A stretch of DNA of 64,000 nt from Fasciola hepatica (Eukaryota; Platyhelminthes; Trematoda; Plagiorchiida; Fasciolidae): assembly GCA_948099385.1 (NCBI GenBank), contig CANUEZ040000062.1, positions 3,093,501 through 3,157,500 on the forward strand, read 5' to 3'. The notes under the pieces are model-generated. The model saw nothing but the letters and a program-made list of their open reading frames with translations. It searched no databases and was not told the DNA's origin. A program made the translations under genes and the position numbers. Positions 1 through 11,818 of the stretch are shown here, piece after piece; the first letter of the stretch is position 1, and the number at the start of each line of letters is the position of its first letter.

Positions 1-463
1 CATGATTTTTGTCATCCTCCAATGTCATCACCGTATACATTTGCATACCTGAATTCAGCTGAAAAAGGAAGATAACGCACTTGGTCAGTTACGATGTTAG
101 TCATGTAAATGACGAAGAAAGAAGTCAGTTGATTTCCTTATGTTTTCATGAACAGAGCATGTTCAATAAAATGTGATATGGAAAAGGTACGTCAATTTTT
201 GCTCATTATTAACACATACAGTAACGCATTTATAATCAGTGCCATTTGATTGACATTGTATAACGGTGAAAGAAACTTCTTTTGCGAAATAAATGTTCCG
301 GTAAGTGGGAACAGTGGGAGAATCAAAAAGTTGTCAAGATGAAGAAACCCTGAAAATCCAATTGCGAATCAGCCATCACCAGTTTCTTCATTGTATTGTG
401 TGCGTCCAGGCAACCCTGCGAACTATTGCGATGTTATTCGGTGCTGCACTTGGAATCACGCAG

Positions 464-1781
464 TTATTCTTGAATCCAAGAAGCCAACGACGATGCTTCA
501 GTAAATCGTCGAAATATTTGGAATGACATCCTCGTTGGGGCCCTGATCATGCATTTAAATTTAAAAACAAGGGACTCAAACAGAAAGGCACTAAAACAGT
601 CCACGGGAGTTTGGCATTCAAAGTCGTCGACAGTATGCACCAACGATTGCACACTGATAAATATCTCTCCCAATCCAAATAGAATTGGATGTGTCTTTAC
701 AAATGAAATCATCATCACCCGAGCAAATTCCATGACCTTAGGTTTATTTTGTATTTGCCAAAATGCGAGTGTCGATGGACAGTCTAACAAAATGACCATA
801 AAAGTGAGTCCGTAAAGCATCCTTTCAGTCCATCACACCCAAGTATAATAAGAATTGGCAATATTCGGGAGCTTCCCAATATCCGTATTCGTCCCACTTT
901 CAGCGAAACTCCGGCGGTAGCTGAGAAAAAAATTGTTTAGTTGATCAATAACAGCTGTTGTTTGCTATTTAGTTAGACGGAAATCATTGGCAACTGGCGA
1001 CTCTTTCCATAGCAAAACTAGTTTACGCACTACACCTAAGCAAATACAATGCACGTAATCAATTGGAAAGTCTCCAATCAGGTCTATGCTCAAAGATGTA
1101 TAGGGTGACTGAGGATCCGATATTGTGTTTGCTAACAAAGCGTCGTCAACGGAAGTATACGTAATCTTGTGCTCGTGATACACTCCTTGTTGTGTACACT
1201 TGTTTCAATTGAAGCAGCCTGCCTGGGATTCCTCGCATTTTACAAGTGCTCGTGCCGGGTGATCGCAGATAACGGCCATCAGTCGAATTTGTTTATTGTC
1301 TTGAAATCTCTTCCATTTGATTCCATTCCGTTGCACCTTCGCCAAATCGCGCATCAGACTCTCGAAAAATGCGTCCACTTCTGTGCGATGCTTTGGCCCG
1401 CACTATACACCTATCACGAAAGGCAGACGTAAAGGGGTATGCGACGCGTCCAAGTACTGTCCACACACGTGTTTTCGACGATCCGAAGGGGTGCAAACCG
1501 TCAATATGCAATTGAACTCCAACTGTAGTTGTTTCTTTTTGCAGCACGTTGGGCGTTAACTTGTTGACAGCTGATTGTAGTCCAGTATGACAGCATGTGC
1601 CCGGATGAACTTGGCGTACGACAATCGTTCGAGCGGTTCCCGTCCATTCGCGGAAATCTCGAGGTAGATACCGTCTGTGGGGTCGGTACATCTGAAGGTA
1701 CACGTCCATGCCTGTTGTAGTCAGTTGGTGTTTACCGCAACATTGTTCTAGTAAGTTTACCTTTATAAATTCGGAATCCAT
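464..1781 (-). mobile_element. Decayed CACTA/Tnp2-like DNA transposon transposase
   Basis: On the minus strand, three reading-frame pieces follow each other in the order expected of an animal transposase of the Transposase_21 (Tnp2/CACTA-like) type. The piece at 1781-1293 carries the motifs GTCCHTGLQ and VGVQLHIDGLHPFGSSKT. The next, around 1290-965, reads a cysteine region (CDHPARALVKCEE, then NKCTQQGVYHEHKITY) and the family hallmark FPIDYVHCICLGVVRKL. The last, 820-464, has VDDFECQTPVDCFSAFLFES, the conserved block near the C-terminus of this family. Pieces are joined only through stops and frame changes, so the copy is dead. I did not find terminal repeats; the 3' end of the element probably runs to or past the left window edge. 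Family assignment rests on remembered motif patterns; the superfamily could be named differently in a repeat library. Confidence 0.75.
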
Positions 1782-4700
1782 AGTAGTGGCTGTTTTTTAT
1801 AATAAAAAATAGAAATTAGACTAACCCGCTGTTGGTTGTTCCAGCGTCCCTTTCTCCACCGCGGGAATGAAAGGTGCGGATGGCAATGACTACGCAAAAT
1901 ATGCGGTTTGCTGTTGATTCACAGGAGCGATGCCTTCAAATGGTAACTGATATCCGTGTTGTTTCATCCAGCACAGCGGATGTCGGCGCAAAATTCTTTT
2001 ACGAGGCTCGCGGTTGGCAAAACTACTGAGTCTCCCCGTGTTTACGGGGAACAAAGAAATGACAAGGTGAACGTCTGTGATATTAGGCCACCATTATATT
2101 TACTTTCATTTTTCTATTTCGGTCAAATAAGCGTCAAGATTTATTCAAGTCCATTGTTACGGACAGGCAGGCATTACACGTACACACTGGCTGTCTCACA
2201 CGGGACTAACGGATTGAGAGTGTAATTTCATTGGTCCATGTGGCCATGCTTATATGACGCACCGTGCATCCCACGGGGAACGCTGGTAAGGTGTACGTCG
2301 TACGCACGTTATAAAATTTTGATGTGAGGCTTTTTGGGAACGTGAGCGATAGAGGCAATCTGTTCAGCTCCATTATGAATGCCAATTCAGCCCACCTGAC
2401 GCGTAAAGGCGTGACGCTGAAGGGGCTGCTGTGCAGACAGGCCTTCGATTGTAAACTGGTATAGAGGGTGGTTAGTCGCGGTAACCGAAACGTTGACTGA
2501 CTACCATTTTTCCGATAATGCTGTGTAATCGAACAACAAACACTCACCTATAACATATCACAAGGCATATTGTTTTGTTTTGGATACACTCCGAACTGAT
2601 CTGGAATCTGATACACAAAGACAAGCCTTGAGGTTGAAAAGTGGATGACCGAGTGAGCGTATCTGCACCCAGCACAGATCAAGGAGGCTGTTTATTGATT
2701 GTGGTCGGGTTGCAGGAATTTGCGCGGGGCAAATATACGTGGTTCGCGATTGCACCGATACTAACCGTTAGTTTTCTTCGGCAGATTCGCCGTAGTGTCC
2801 CACACTGTTCTGCCATTATAAATGAGATTAAGGCAACGAGTACTGAATACGCCTATAACTGGAATGTTTTTACCAAAAAAGCATAATCCATCAATGGTAC
2901 CAACATCAATAAGTGTGTTATTCATATCTTAGTTGTTCTTCTGTAACATCGCCAGCAATATTTTGTTACAAAGTCAGACGAAAATCAGCAGTGTTTCCTT
3001 AATTTCAGAAAAATAATTGATTTTAAACTCATCAAAAAGCCGATTGAAGAGTGTGCGGAGAAGGGACAAAATGTACCCGGGGATAATGCGCACTCGTTGC
3101 ACACCCATTTGTATTCTCAATTATCTCACCCGAAAACACGTTCCAACATCGATCCACATCCTTTAGCATTACCATTTTTGCGAATTCTCCTGTACCGCAG
3201 TTGTTTCGAGAAGTGGCGCACTAAGAAAGGGGTATTAATTGAGTTGTGCACTAATTTCGGTGAATTAACCTCATTTTAATTTATAAAGCGTCATTTATTC
3301 TTCGAAATCGAAATGTGACATTTTCCGCCAACAATGAACCTGAACTACGTTTAGTAGAAACCTTTTAGTGAAAATCTGGTCGCTTCTTATAATAGCAAAC
3401 ACTCACGAAATCGTCCATTCTCGAGCAATTTGCATTACTTCCGGGCCTTGTGGCTCGCTAGTCACTGTTTGCTATGATATGGGAACGGTATGATCATTAG
3501 TCACTACCTTCGGCGAAACCATGCTGAGATCAAATCGTGATTATCTAGCTTAATGTGGTGCTTGTATAACCATGGCGTTTACAAACGTTGATGTTCATTT
3601 ATTATTATTTCGATAAATGCTATGAAGGCCAATATTATTTTGGTCAATATTATTGTTCTTGCGATAGTATAGTTCATGATAAACACAAGCAGCTTATTAC
3701 GTGCAATATCTCAAATCTTCGTACTAACAACAGTCTGTTTACTAGATTAATCTATAATTAAGTGGGTTACTGATGAATCAATAGAACCGGTAATTAACCA
3801 TAAAATCCCACCTTTCTGTCTCGGATCCGTTTGTCTTTAGAGCTCCTAGTGGCAGGCTCGTTTACTAATAAGTTCATTAAGGACTTATCACCTTCACGAA
3901 ATTTCTAGTACACGGATGAAGTGGTGCTTTGTCTGTTCATATGCAAATCACCACGTTTGATATCTTTTTGAGAATTTCTGCATGACTCACAAGTCTTTTC
4001 CAACTTACGCTAACGTGAGAGAAAAAGCAGCTGTGCACTTTCTCCTAAGATCGTTTCTCTTGAACAAAGTAGCCATCGATCATCAAATTTGTTTCTCTTT
4101 ACAGAACTAGCTGGGACAAATACTTGGGCGTTACGATCAACTCCTATTGTCACTGGTCTTCCCATATTCTTGATCTTGTAAAAACGTTTGTGTAAACGGT
4201 CATTCTAATTTTGGCACAAAACCGAGGATTTGCACGCATGTTACTTGCATCCCAAGACACGTTCCCTGTTTAAACTCATACCCTCCTATATAGATTTCTG
4301 GAGCTATTCTACAATGCACTATTTAGCATCTATTGTAATTGGCAAAATGAAATTCAAAGAAGACCCTGGCATTACCCTCTGTAGATGAACCATACATCTA
4401 AACGCTTAGCATACATCTCACAACTAGTTGCTAGTAGTATGTGGGACTAATGATGATATTTTGCCGTAACCTAAATGTATTTACTGCCTAATTTATCTTT
4501 CTAGCCTTCCGTTCCACATTCAAAATTGCCCCTTTACTCTTTTCTGTGAATCATGTCGGGATCAGTAATCATAGCCGGGCTTTCGCCCTCAGGCTGTGCA
4601 TTCACCGTTTATCAAGGAGATCGGCAAGAGGAGATGGTGGGGTGCCAACCTCCTGTAATATCACAGGAATCTATGTACAAAGACTGCACGCTGGGTGACG

Positions 4701-4954
4701 CCGAGGATAAGTTTCGGAATAAGTGTCTGCAAAGGTCACATGAGCGAAAAGTACAGTCAAACAAGTGACAGATAGGTGATTGGCTGGTCACTCCGATTCC
4801 ATGTGCGAGCAGTAAGTTCACCCTTCATCGGGTACATGAGAGTTCATTGACTGCACTTAACTGAAGATGATAAAGTAAAGGTAAAATCTCACCACTCATA
4901 CAACTCTATGTGTTCTGCCCCTAACAGTTTTCAGTTGGACAACGGTAAATTAGC
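1782..4954. other. Intergenic stretch without recognised gene
   Basis: Only short reading frames (up to about 113 codons) without recognisable motifs are present on either strand. The part next to the CACTA-like transposase (to about 2.6 kb) may be its 5' non-coding region. From 3.3 to 4.5 kb the sequence is AT-rich and featureless to me. Confidence 0.5.
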
Positions 4955-5060
4955 TTTCCTTTTTCGCATCCGAAATTTCACCCGGCGAGCAGGAATCAAA
5001 CTGGAGATCTTCCGCTTAAGGGACAGGCGCCCTATCAACCGAGCTATCGTGGCACGGCCA
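4955..5060 (-). repeat. tRNA-headed SINE, family A (diverged copy)
   Basis: On the minus strand the sequence reads CACGATAGCTCGGTTGATAG, a good pol III A box, followed by a B-box-like GTTTGATTCCTGC about 40 bases on. This is the tRNA-like head seen in the copies at 27.7, 29.1 and 29.4 kb. After the head it continues GGATGCGAAAAAG, matching the CGATGTGAAAAA tail of those copies. It is too diverged at the expected acceptor stem to be called a functional tRNA gene. Confidence 0.6.
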
Positions 5061-5280
5061 GTCAGACGAGAACAACGCAAGTGGATATGTAGTAAAGCGC
5101 AGTCACCAGTACAACGATAAACAACAACTGATCTGGTTGAATTATTCGACTAGCCTCGTCAATCACTTATCGATGGGTTGATCAGCGAACAACTGAACAA
5201 GATCCGAAGAACATTTAATTCCATATCTATCCTCGAGGACGACGTCGGAACAGACTTAACTCGGTGATTCGGATCTTCCC

Positions 5281-5452
5281 GATGGGAGTGGGGAGGTACA
5301 GTGGTAGCACGCAGACCTTCCAGGTGTAAGATATGCACCATTGATGAGGCGTAACAAGAGCAATATTCGAATCTATTGCTTCTGAGTGCAGGGTTGACCA
5401 GATGACCTGAAGTTTGTGCGTGAAATGTGGAGTCCAAAGGATAGTCAGTCAA
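5281..5452 (+). repeat. tRNA-headed SINE, family C (copy 1)
   Basis: This copy aligns along its length with the minus strand of 28730-28940. Shared landmarks in order are GATGGGAGTGGGGAGGTACA (GACGGGAGCGGGGTGGCGC in the other copy), a TGGTAGCAC box, ATATGCACCA, and a tail GTTTGTGCGTGAAATGTGGA. The B box intact in copy 2 is degraded here. The direct match between two distant loci, with a tRNA-like 5' end and an unrelated body, is the basis for calling it a SINE. Confidence 0.6.
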
Positions 5453-6181
5453 ACAAATTATTTATTTACATTCTTTGAACTCGTTTAGAAGGGGAAGTAA
5501 TCCATTTGCCTCCATTTTTGAGGAAATATTTCTCCACTTACTGAAGTGTTCAAAATAGATCAAGTGAAAACGAACAATCCGTTCGTCGGCATATAAAAGT
5601 GCGTTGTTAAATGGTACAATGCCTTCACGTCAACGTCTTTTTTCCCACACAACCCAGATAGATTGTAAACTATAATAAATTATGTCCCCCCATCACAGTA
5701 CAAATTTATTTCAGAATGTTCACATAGCAACACGACAGTAAATACTCTGTAGTCCATATACATACTATCCGAGAATGAATTACTCGTCCTCTATTGGCCA
5801 CTTGCAAACAGGAGACTGAGGAATGATAGGACCAGTTCCCACAGAGACTTAAACCGGCTGGATACTGCATTTTTAAATCGGTACCTGTTGAAGAACACCT
5901 GGATAGCGGTGTAATAGAAGCTTTTATAGCTGGAATGGTATCTTACCCCATTCGACAAAGTTTCTTGCAGCACAAGACCCTCGACCTCTAACCAGCACAT
6001 GAACGAGCAAATGCTCTTGACGTGGCCAAAAAGAAAGCCCAGTAGACATTCGTCTTCAGTCCACACGCATCCACTACTGGCCAACCACCACACAACTGCT
6101 CTGACACTGCGTAAAACAGAGACTACTAAAGAGTCAACCAAAAGTACGTGTTTCTTCTGTGGCTCAAGAAGGCCCCCTCGG

Positions 6182-6303
6182 GACGGTAAAATTCCATTGT
6201 TCAACAACACAGCGTAGTCTAGGTCGTTGGTAGATTGTCGATGTTTCGGTTACCACGGGTAACCTATTTCAAGACTGGTTTCACAACCGAATGAAACCCT
6301 CGG
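6182..6303. mobile_element. Small nested insertion in gypsy gag with CCCTCGG duplication
   Basis: CCCTCGG occurs at 6175-6181 and again at 6297-6303, and the gag zinc-knuckle reading resumes directly after the second copy. The inserted 115 bases contain GTTTCGGTTACCACGGGTAA, a block repeated at 19.55 kb. A 7- to 8-bp target duplication would fit a hAT-type non-autonomous element, but no clear terminal inverted repeats were seen. Confidence 0.5.
6226..6265 (+). repeat. Dispersed repeat block with GTTACC/GGTAAC palindrome, copy 1
   Basis: GTTGGTAG, then eight to nine unaligned bases, then GTTTCGGTTACCACGGGTAA is shared with 19533-19571. The core GTTACC-ACG-GGTAAC is an inverted repeat. It sits inside the nested insertion in the gypsy gag remnant. 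Confidence 0.6.
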
Positions 6304-6474
6304 CACAGTTGCCCGGTCCGAGAAGTTATCTGCAAGTCTTGCTGTCAGCAGGTTTGCCGATCGACTGGTAACTCTAAGTACCCAGGGTCTACAGGTGGTG
6401 TTCAACTTTCGATCATCACTTCTGCAGCTGCACCTGAATGCTTATCAAGAGCGATCACCGATGTATTTTTTATT

Positions 6475-7475
6475 GGATTGCAGCTGAAAGCATTGATTAA
6501 TGCTGGGAGTTCCGGTAGTAGCATTTCAGAATCCATTGTCATTCATAACCTGTGGAATATTGAAGCTTCTCACTTCGGGCTAGTGCTAGCATCTACAACT
6601 GTCAGAAGCAGTACTCATGGACACTGTTTTTCGTCTCTCAGGCACATAAGCACTTTTACCTCCAGATACTTTAGTTGGTTTTGCCTGATTTCAGGGCCGA
6701 CGTTTTACTCGGCCATGAATTTTTAAAGTTGATACCCTTGGAAGGGAATAAATTGTCATTTTCCTTGTGTAGCTTCACGGCCTCGACCATTCGAGCTCCA
6801 CCTTTGTTTGAGTTTTTAGAATATGATATCAGGCCGATTACCACAAAGTCCAGACGACGTTCTGTGGAAGACGAAATTTTTATTCGAGAGGATGTTCAGA
6901 GACTCTTAAGAGAACGTATAATCGAATATTCGAAATCTCCGTGGAGCCCCCAGGTTTTGATCACCTCCAATGAAAAACACAAGAAGCGAATGGTGATTGG
7001 CTATAGCCAGACAAACTATCATTTTGCCGATCTCAACCATAATCCGAGGCTGAGAGTCGGTAAAAAGGGCGGAGAAAATACCTCGATACCTACCGGATAT
7101 CACGGTGGATTTTGAAAGCGCGCACCAGCAGTTTCCATTCCGTGCCAAAGGGGAAAATCTATACCGTATTTTAAGACTGCGGCAATTACTACCAGTTCAG
7201 GTGCATCCCGTTTGGTGTTACTAATGGGATAGCCTGGTTTCAACGAATAGTCCACGGGCTCATCCGTGATGAGAAACTTGGATGAACTTTTGCATACTCT
7301 GATAACATGAACCGTCTGCGCAAGTACAAGGAAGAACACAATGGAAATCCGAAGCCGTTGTCCAAGATCGAGGAGCAGTATGCACTAACTCTGAATCAGA
7401 GCAAGTGTGCATTCGTTACAGGCACGATGAAACTACTTGGCTACGAAATATCCTTCGGGAGGAATAAAACCTGAT
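6475..7475 (+). pseudogene. gypsy protease and reverse transcriptase remnant
   Basis: The retropepsin region starts near 6475 with LKALINAGSSGSSISESIV, where the family has a D-T/S-G-S active site; here Asp is replaced by Asn and the next residue by Ala. It ends with FRADVLLGHEFLKL near 6720. The RT follows in the same frame as IRPITTKSRRRSVEDEIFI, DVQRLLRERIIEYSKSPWSP and KKRMVIGYSQT up to about 7020. It then continues through frame changes with IPFGVTNGIAWFQRIVHGL near 7210 and FAYSDNMNRLRK near 7290, the polymerase-site region, reading YSDN. The segment ends with LTLNQSKCAFVTGTMKLLGY at about 7440. It is non-functional because of frameshifts and the altered protease site. Confidence 0.8.
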
Positions 7476-7618
7476 TAGTATCGATTGAAATCTCTCATCG
7501 AAACGCCACCACCAGCTGATATTAGAAGACTTCAGCAAGTTGTTGGAAGGTTTGCCTATTATTATTACTGGGTTTCACATTTTTCAGACAATATTCACCC
7601 GTCAATGGTAAGTTTCCG

Positions 7619-8062
7619 ATGCAAGACTATGTCACTAATACCTTCGAAAACCTAAAGTTGGAATTATTCCAAACTGCTGTTGGCACCATAAACCCACATT
7701 TTCCATCGACACTAGAGACTGATGTCTCCGATATAGCCTTCGCTGCAACAATGAATCAGAATGGGCAACCTGTGGCATTCTTTACCAGAACCCTCTCACC
7801 AAGTGAAGGTCACCATTCTGCAGTCGAGAAAGAAGCTTGTGTCGTGACGGAGGTAGTTCGAAAATGGAAACACTATCTCCTGCATAACCATTTCAGTTGG
7901 GCAACTGATCAACTTTCTGTGTTTAAAGGCAAAGAAAAGGGAAATATTAAGAACAATAAAACACAACGCTGGTAGACAGAACTATGTCCTTTTTCTTACG
8001 ACGTCATCTATCTGCGTGGCACGGGAAATAATGTTGCTGATATGCTATCCTCCCCGGAGCTA
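7619..8062 (+). pseudogene. gypsy RNase H domain remnant
   Basis: An open stretch from 7619 to 7975 contains the standard gypsy RNase H block: LETDVSDIAFAATMNQNGQP, then PVAFFTRTLSPSEGHHSAVE, KEACVVTEVVRKWKHYL and ATDQLSVF. After a stop at 7973 the same family text continues as VIYLRGTGNNVADMLSSPE to about 8062. This is the longest undamaged coding piece of the element (118 codons). Confidence 0.85.
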
Positions 8063-8074
8063 CTGTTCATCAAC

Positions 8075-8890
8075 TTTCAACAACTTCATGATATCTTCTG
8101 CCTCCCTGGTACTGTAGGTTTGAATCATTTTGTTTGTGCAAATAATTTACCTTTTTCGGTTGAGCAGGTGAAGGCTGTGAGGCAGCAATGCTGAGCATGA
8201 GCGGAACTGAAGCAGTATTTCTTAAAAGCATCTAAAAACAATTTGATAAAAGCTACATAACCTTTTGAGAGATTCAGCACTGACTTTGAAAGTCATCTGC
8301 CCTCATCTACACAAAATAAACACTTGCTTGTTATTATCAATGAACATTAACGTTTCTTTTTCGCTTACTCCTGTTCTTGTATGAACCCTGCGACAGTCAT
8401 TTCCTGTCTAACAAATCTATCCTCAGTCTTTGGTTTACCCTCCTATATACACTCTGACCACGGGTCCCCTTTCACTTCCGAAGAACTAGAGCCATTCCTC
8501 CACGAGAATGGTGTGACCACGAGTAGAACTACAGTGCACCGTCCACAGTGTAAAGGTCAGGTTGAATGGCTTAAAGGAACAAGGAAGAAAACTATTAGAC
8601 TAGCCTAACGGTCCCGAGGTTTGGCAGTCACTCAGTGGGAACGCGTTCTTCCTGATGCATTGCATTCAATAAGGCCCCTTCTTTGTGTTGCGACGAAAGC
8701 CACCTCAGGAAATAATCTTTGGGGATTTCGGTCCTCAAATGGCTAACAACCTGTTCGGTACTACTGCGTCAACACATTCGCCAAACAGAGAGCCACCCCT
8801 TAGTTGAGGGAGATAATCTTATTGACTGCAGTCCTCAGTAAGTGCATATTCGGCTTCTTGACTGACGTGAAGATACGGTTTCACTACGAT
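8075..8890 (+). pseudogene. gypsy integrase remnant
   Basis: The zinc-binding N-terminal part reads LHDIFCLPGTVGLNHFVCAN and VKAVRQQC, so one His (usual CHPG) has become Leu and the last Cys region is broken. The catalytic core follows: PFERFSTDFESHLPS, FGLPSYIHSDHGSPFTSEEL and HRPQCKGQVEWLKGTRK. These show the three DDE positions still present (FSTDF, HSDHG, QVEWL). A stop then precedes QWERVLPDALHSIRPLLC near 8640. A C-terminal tail rich in Pro, Thr and acidic residues continues to about 9.1 kb. Confidence 0.85.
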
Positions 8891-9284
8891 ACTTGACACC
8901 GTTAAGTACCTTCCCAGAAGAGCGCAAAGAGGACAACACTAAATTGTCTACTGATGAACCTCAAGAAATACCAAACACTGATATTTGTGCTGATGACAGA
9001 AAACCTGACACACCATCCACTGCTGACGAAATCGCTACCAGACAACAACACACTCGTCCCTATTGTTTGCAAAATAGAGAAGCTGGGCCGTCGAACCCTC
9101 GAACAGATCTGCTTGCCGTTCCCCCCACCCCCACCCCCATCACCATCAGCTGTCTACTGTTTCCTCATGCTAGATGCCCGTACAAGCTCGATTGTACCAC
9201 CGGAGAAGGTACGTGTTTGCCGGAGCACTGCCATCGTAGTGTTGGCCTTGGTTATGGACAACAGCTCACGAGTCCAGGCCTAAG

Positions 9285-10090
9285 GAAAGTTTAAGTTGGA
9301 ATTGGAATTTCCTGATTGTAACCTGGCGCACGAGTTCATTATCATACCGACTTGTTAGGATGTGATAACTGGTACCGACTTCCTCGCGAGTCCTAGAGCC
9401 ATCGATGAAGTACGTACCTGAAGACTCTCTTTCAATAAAACAGGCTCCCGGACCAGTTTCTGTACACAAGCTGAACCCGTTGGTGGTCGTTCGTGGATCG
9501 ATAAACTAGTGCATAATTCTGCTGTGAGCGTAGAGCACAAAAGGCCCTAGAGTCCATCTTGTAGGAGTTCTCACATTTTGTTGATGCCAACTGGAACAGC
9601 CCTGGCCGCATCAAACTCCTGCAACATGCCGTCGAAACTGGAAAGCATCTCCTCGTTCGACAAGCATCTCGTCGAGTATTCATCCACCACCACGCTGAGT
9701 CGGAACAGGCGATACAGGAGGTTCTTGATGAAAAAATCATTCGACCTTCCTGATTAACATAGGAGTAGTCGATTTCTCTCGCCAAAACGAAGGATAGGAC
9801 TCTCAGACTTTTCGTTGATTATTGCCGACTAAACTGGATCACCGAAAGTGATTCCTTCCTACTTCCCCGTATAGATACAACCCTAGATGCTGTAGACTGT
9901 GCAGATTTTTTCACGACATTAGATCTTGCTTCCGGCTATTGGGACGTGGACGTTTTTCCATAAGATCGTGTAAAAACTGCTTTCGTGGTCCGATTTGGCT
10001 TATATGAATTTGAACCGATACGGATTCATTTGATAAATTTTCCTGCCACCTTCCTGTATCACTCAGCTGTTCGTTTGTCGACACCGGTAA
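9285..10090 (+). mobile_element. Second Ty3/gypsy fragment (protease end and RT)
   Basis: This fragment belongs to a different gypsy lineage from the copy just upstream. It begins with the C-terminal end of a retropepsin (AHEFIIIPTC, stop, DVITGTDFLAS) near 9330. RT follows: ETGKHLLVRQASRRVFIHHH, then AIQEVLDEKIIRPS near 9630-9750, TLRLFVDYCRLNWITESDSF near 9795-9855, and FTTLDLASGYWDVDVFP near 9910, ending with AFVVRFGLYEFE near 10015 and a weak trace to about 10090. Stops interrupt it and everything beyond the first third of RT is missing, so it is a truncated dead fragment. Confidence 0.8.
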
Positions 10091-11818
10091 TTCGTGTGCA
10101 CTTTCAGTGTGCACACAAGACAGCCTTCGAATGCGACAAGTAACCGAATGATTACGCCATACAGAGTAATTATATAATTAATTTTATTTTCACGTAAAAC
10201 GATAGCGTTTCTCAGCCTGTTTACCAGCGGATTAAACCGTTACAAGCTTCCGAGCACTCCTTTTACTGTCTATTTTGACACTACCTACTACTACTACCGT
10301 AAATAAGAGAACATACATGTTCATTTATCGGGACAGCAACGATCACAATAATTACTTGCTTGCTCTCCACGATACGATGACGACCGCACTATCAACGAGT
10401 GAAGTGTTCTGTTGTCAATGCATCTTCCATCAGTGCGTTTTCACTGTGCATTCAACGTAGGTATAAACTGCGCATACTCTACCGCTGGTCATAGTAGCTG
10501 CCAATACATGAACGTGTATTTTTCTCACTGCCATGACAACCAATTAGGTGGCCACGATTGTTGGTGAAATGCCGGCTTTTACCACTATTTTGAAGGCGCA
10601 ATAACCCACATTGTACTACTGACCGACTCCGTGATAACCATGGCCGGACCACAGAAAATTACAGTATAAACCATTTTGCTCAGCTGAATTCGTGCCAAGA
10701 CGAAACCCACCCAACATGCGGAATGGTTACAAAGGCCAGGAAGCGCTATGTTAGGACATTACATTGACGGAACAATGGTTCCGCCTGCGTACAGGATTTT
10801 CGTTCTCAGGGTTCAAATCGATTATTTCCATCTCCTCTGTCGCTTCCTCAGTAGGTATCATTGTTCTGCCTTGTTCGTTTTACGAATGGCTCACCAGGCT
10901 ATCCTCGCAGCATTTCGTTAGGTTTAAACAGATAGGACGAACAAGAGCCACCAAAAACCAATCGTTCGTTTTAGAGCCTTCGTGCAGCGTTCGGTGAGAT
11001 GCAGACGTCACATCACTGAATCATTCCCTTTGTGAACTACAAGCCCACTTAATCGCAGCGTGCCAAATTAGGTAAATACACGTTCCTAAGCTTTGTCGAC
11101 ATCGAAAAGTGACAGTCCCATATCATAGTAGTTGAGCGTTTCTATTGGCGTATGCGGTACTTTTGGCTTCGCAGTCTTGTTAGACCATAAGGAGCTATCA
11201 TGTTGGCATTGGTCCGAAAATCCTGCTTGCACCACTCTGTGGAATTCAGATCCACAGTGAAACATCTGGTTGTGTGTGGGAGTCAAAACACTCGATATCC
11301 CAGTGTTTTTGCCAGGTGAGAAATGTTGAGTCCATGAAATAGTGGGGCAAGGCTCTTAGCCTGAGGTGCAAGGTTCCTAAACGGTGGATTCTGAAGGAAG
11401 ATATGCTAGCTGACTGACTTACGAACATAATAAAGAAGTCAAATACAGACTAAGACCAACGATGGCTAGACTGAGTTATACCGAGGGCCGTCATAATATC
11501 GCAGCCATTGTTGGAACACGCTGTGTTCTTCCTTGTGGGTGGGTCGTTGTGTGGTCATAACCGCTGTTGTGCCTGCAGTCGACCGGCGAATCCGCTGCGC
11601 CCGTTGTGCACGGACGATGGTAGTTTTAGTAACCACGCATTAAATTTGCCGGCAGTCCTTGTTTTAGTTCGTTTTGGTGTATCTACATGATTTCATTTCG
11701 TTGTGTGTGTGTGTGTGTTCTGATCCGTCCTATAAGTTCGGCTGGGAAGAACTTGTTGCCCACCAAACATCTCATCTTATTATCGGTAAGCCCAGTGATG
11801 CATAAGGTTTTGGCTTAA
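10091..11818. other. No gene recognised
   Basis: Short frames only, none with a recognisable motif. A short (GT)n tract lies at 11703-11720. Confidence 0.45.

Larger units (their letters stand above)
5870..6395 (+). pseudogene. gypsy gag remnant with split zinc knuckle
   Basis: In one frame from about 5890 the sequence reads GVIEAFIAGMVSYPIRQSFL, then QHKTLDL, a stop, and ERANALDVAKKKAQ. This is the C-terminal capsid block of CsRn1-type gag. A degenerate zinc knuckle follows, starting CFFCGSRRPPR near 6155. Its second half (PRHSCPVREVICKSCCQQ) appears only after about 115 bases of unrelated sequence, at about 6298. The interruption looks like a later insertion (6182-6303) flanked by CCCTCGG. 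In-frame stops after KTLDL and after KKKAQ show that the gene is dead. Confidence 0.7.
5800..9100 (+). mobile_element. Ty3/gypsy LTR retrotransposon, CsRn1-like, decayed
   Basis: The remnant keeps the full gypsy order gag, protease, reverse transcriptase, RNase H, integrase on the plus strand, with stops and frameshifts throughout. The wording of the motifs is that of the CsRn1 group known from Clonorchis and other flukes, for example HSAVEKEAC in RNase H and QWERVLPDALHSIRPLLC in the integrase tail. I could not define LTRs; the C-terminal tail fades around 9.1 kb, beside a C-rich run at 9121-9142. The individual domains are listed separately. The element inserted long ago, judging by the number of breaks. 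Confidence 0.85.

Noticed and set aside
8950..8975. Hammerhead-like CTGATGA...GAAA
   Set aside because: It lies in the gypsy tail and there is no credible stem II between the two core blocks. CTGATGAG at 61006 lacks the GAAA core. No hammerhead ribozyme could be supported.
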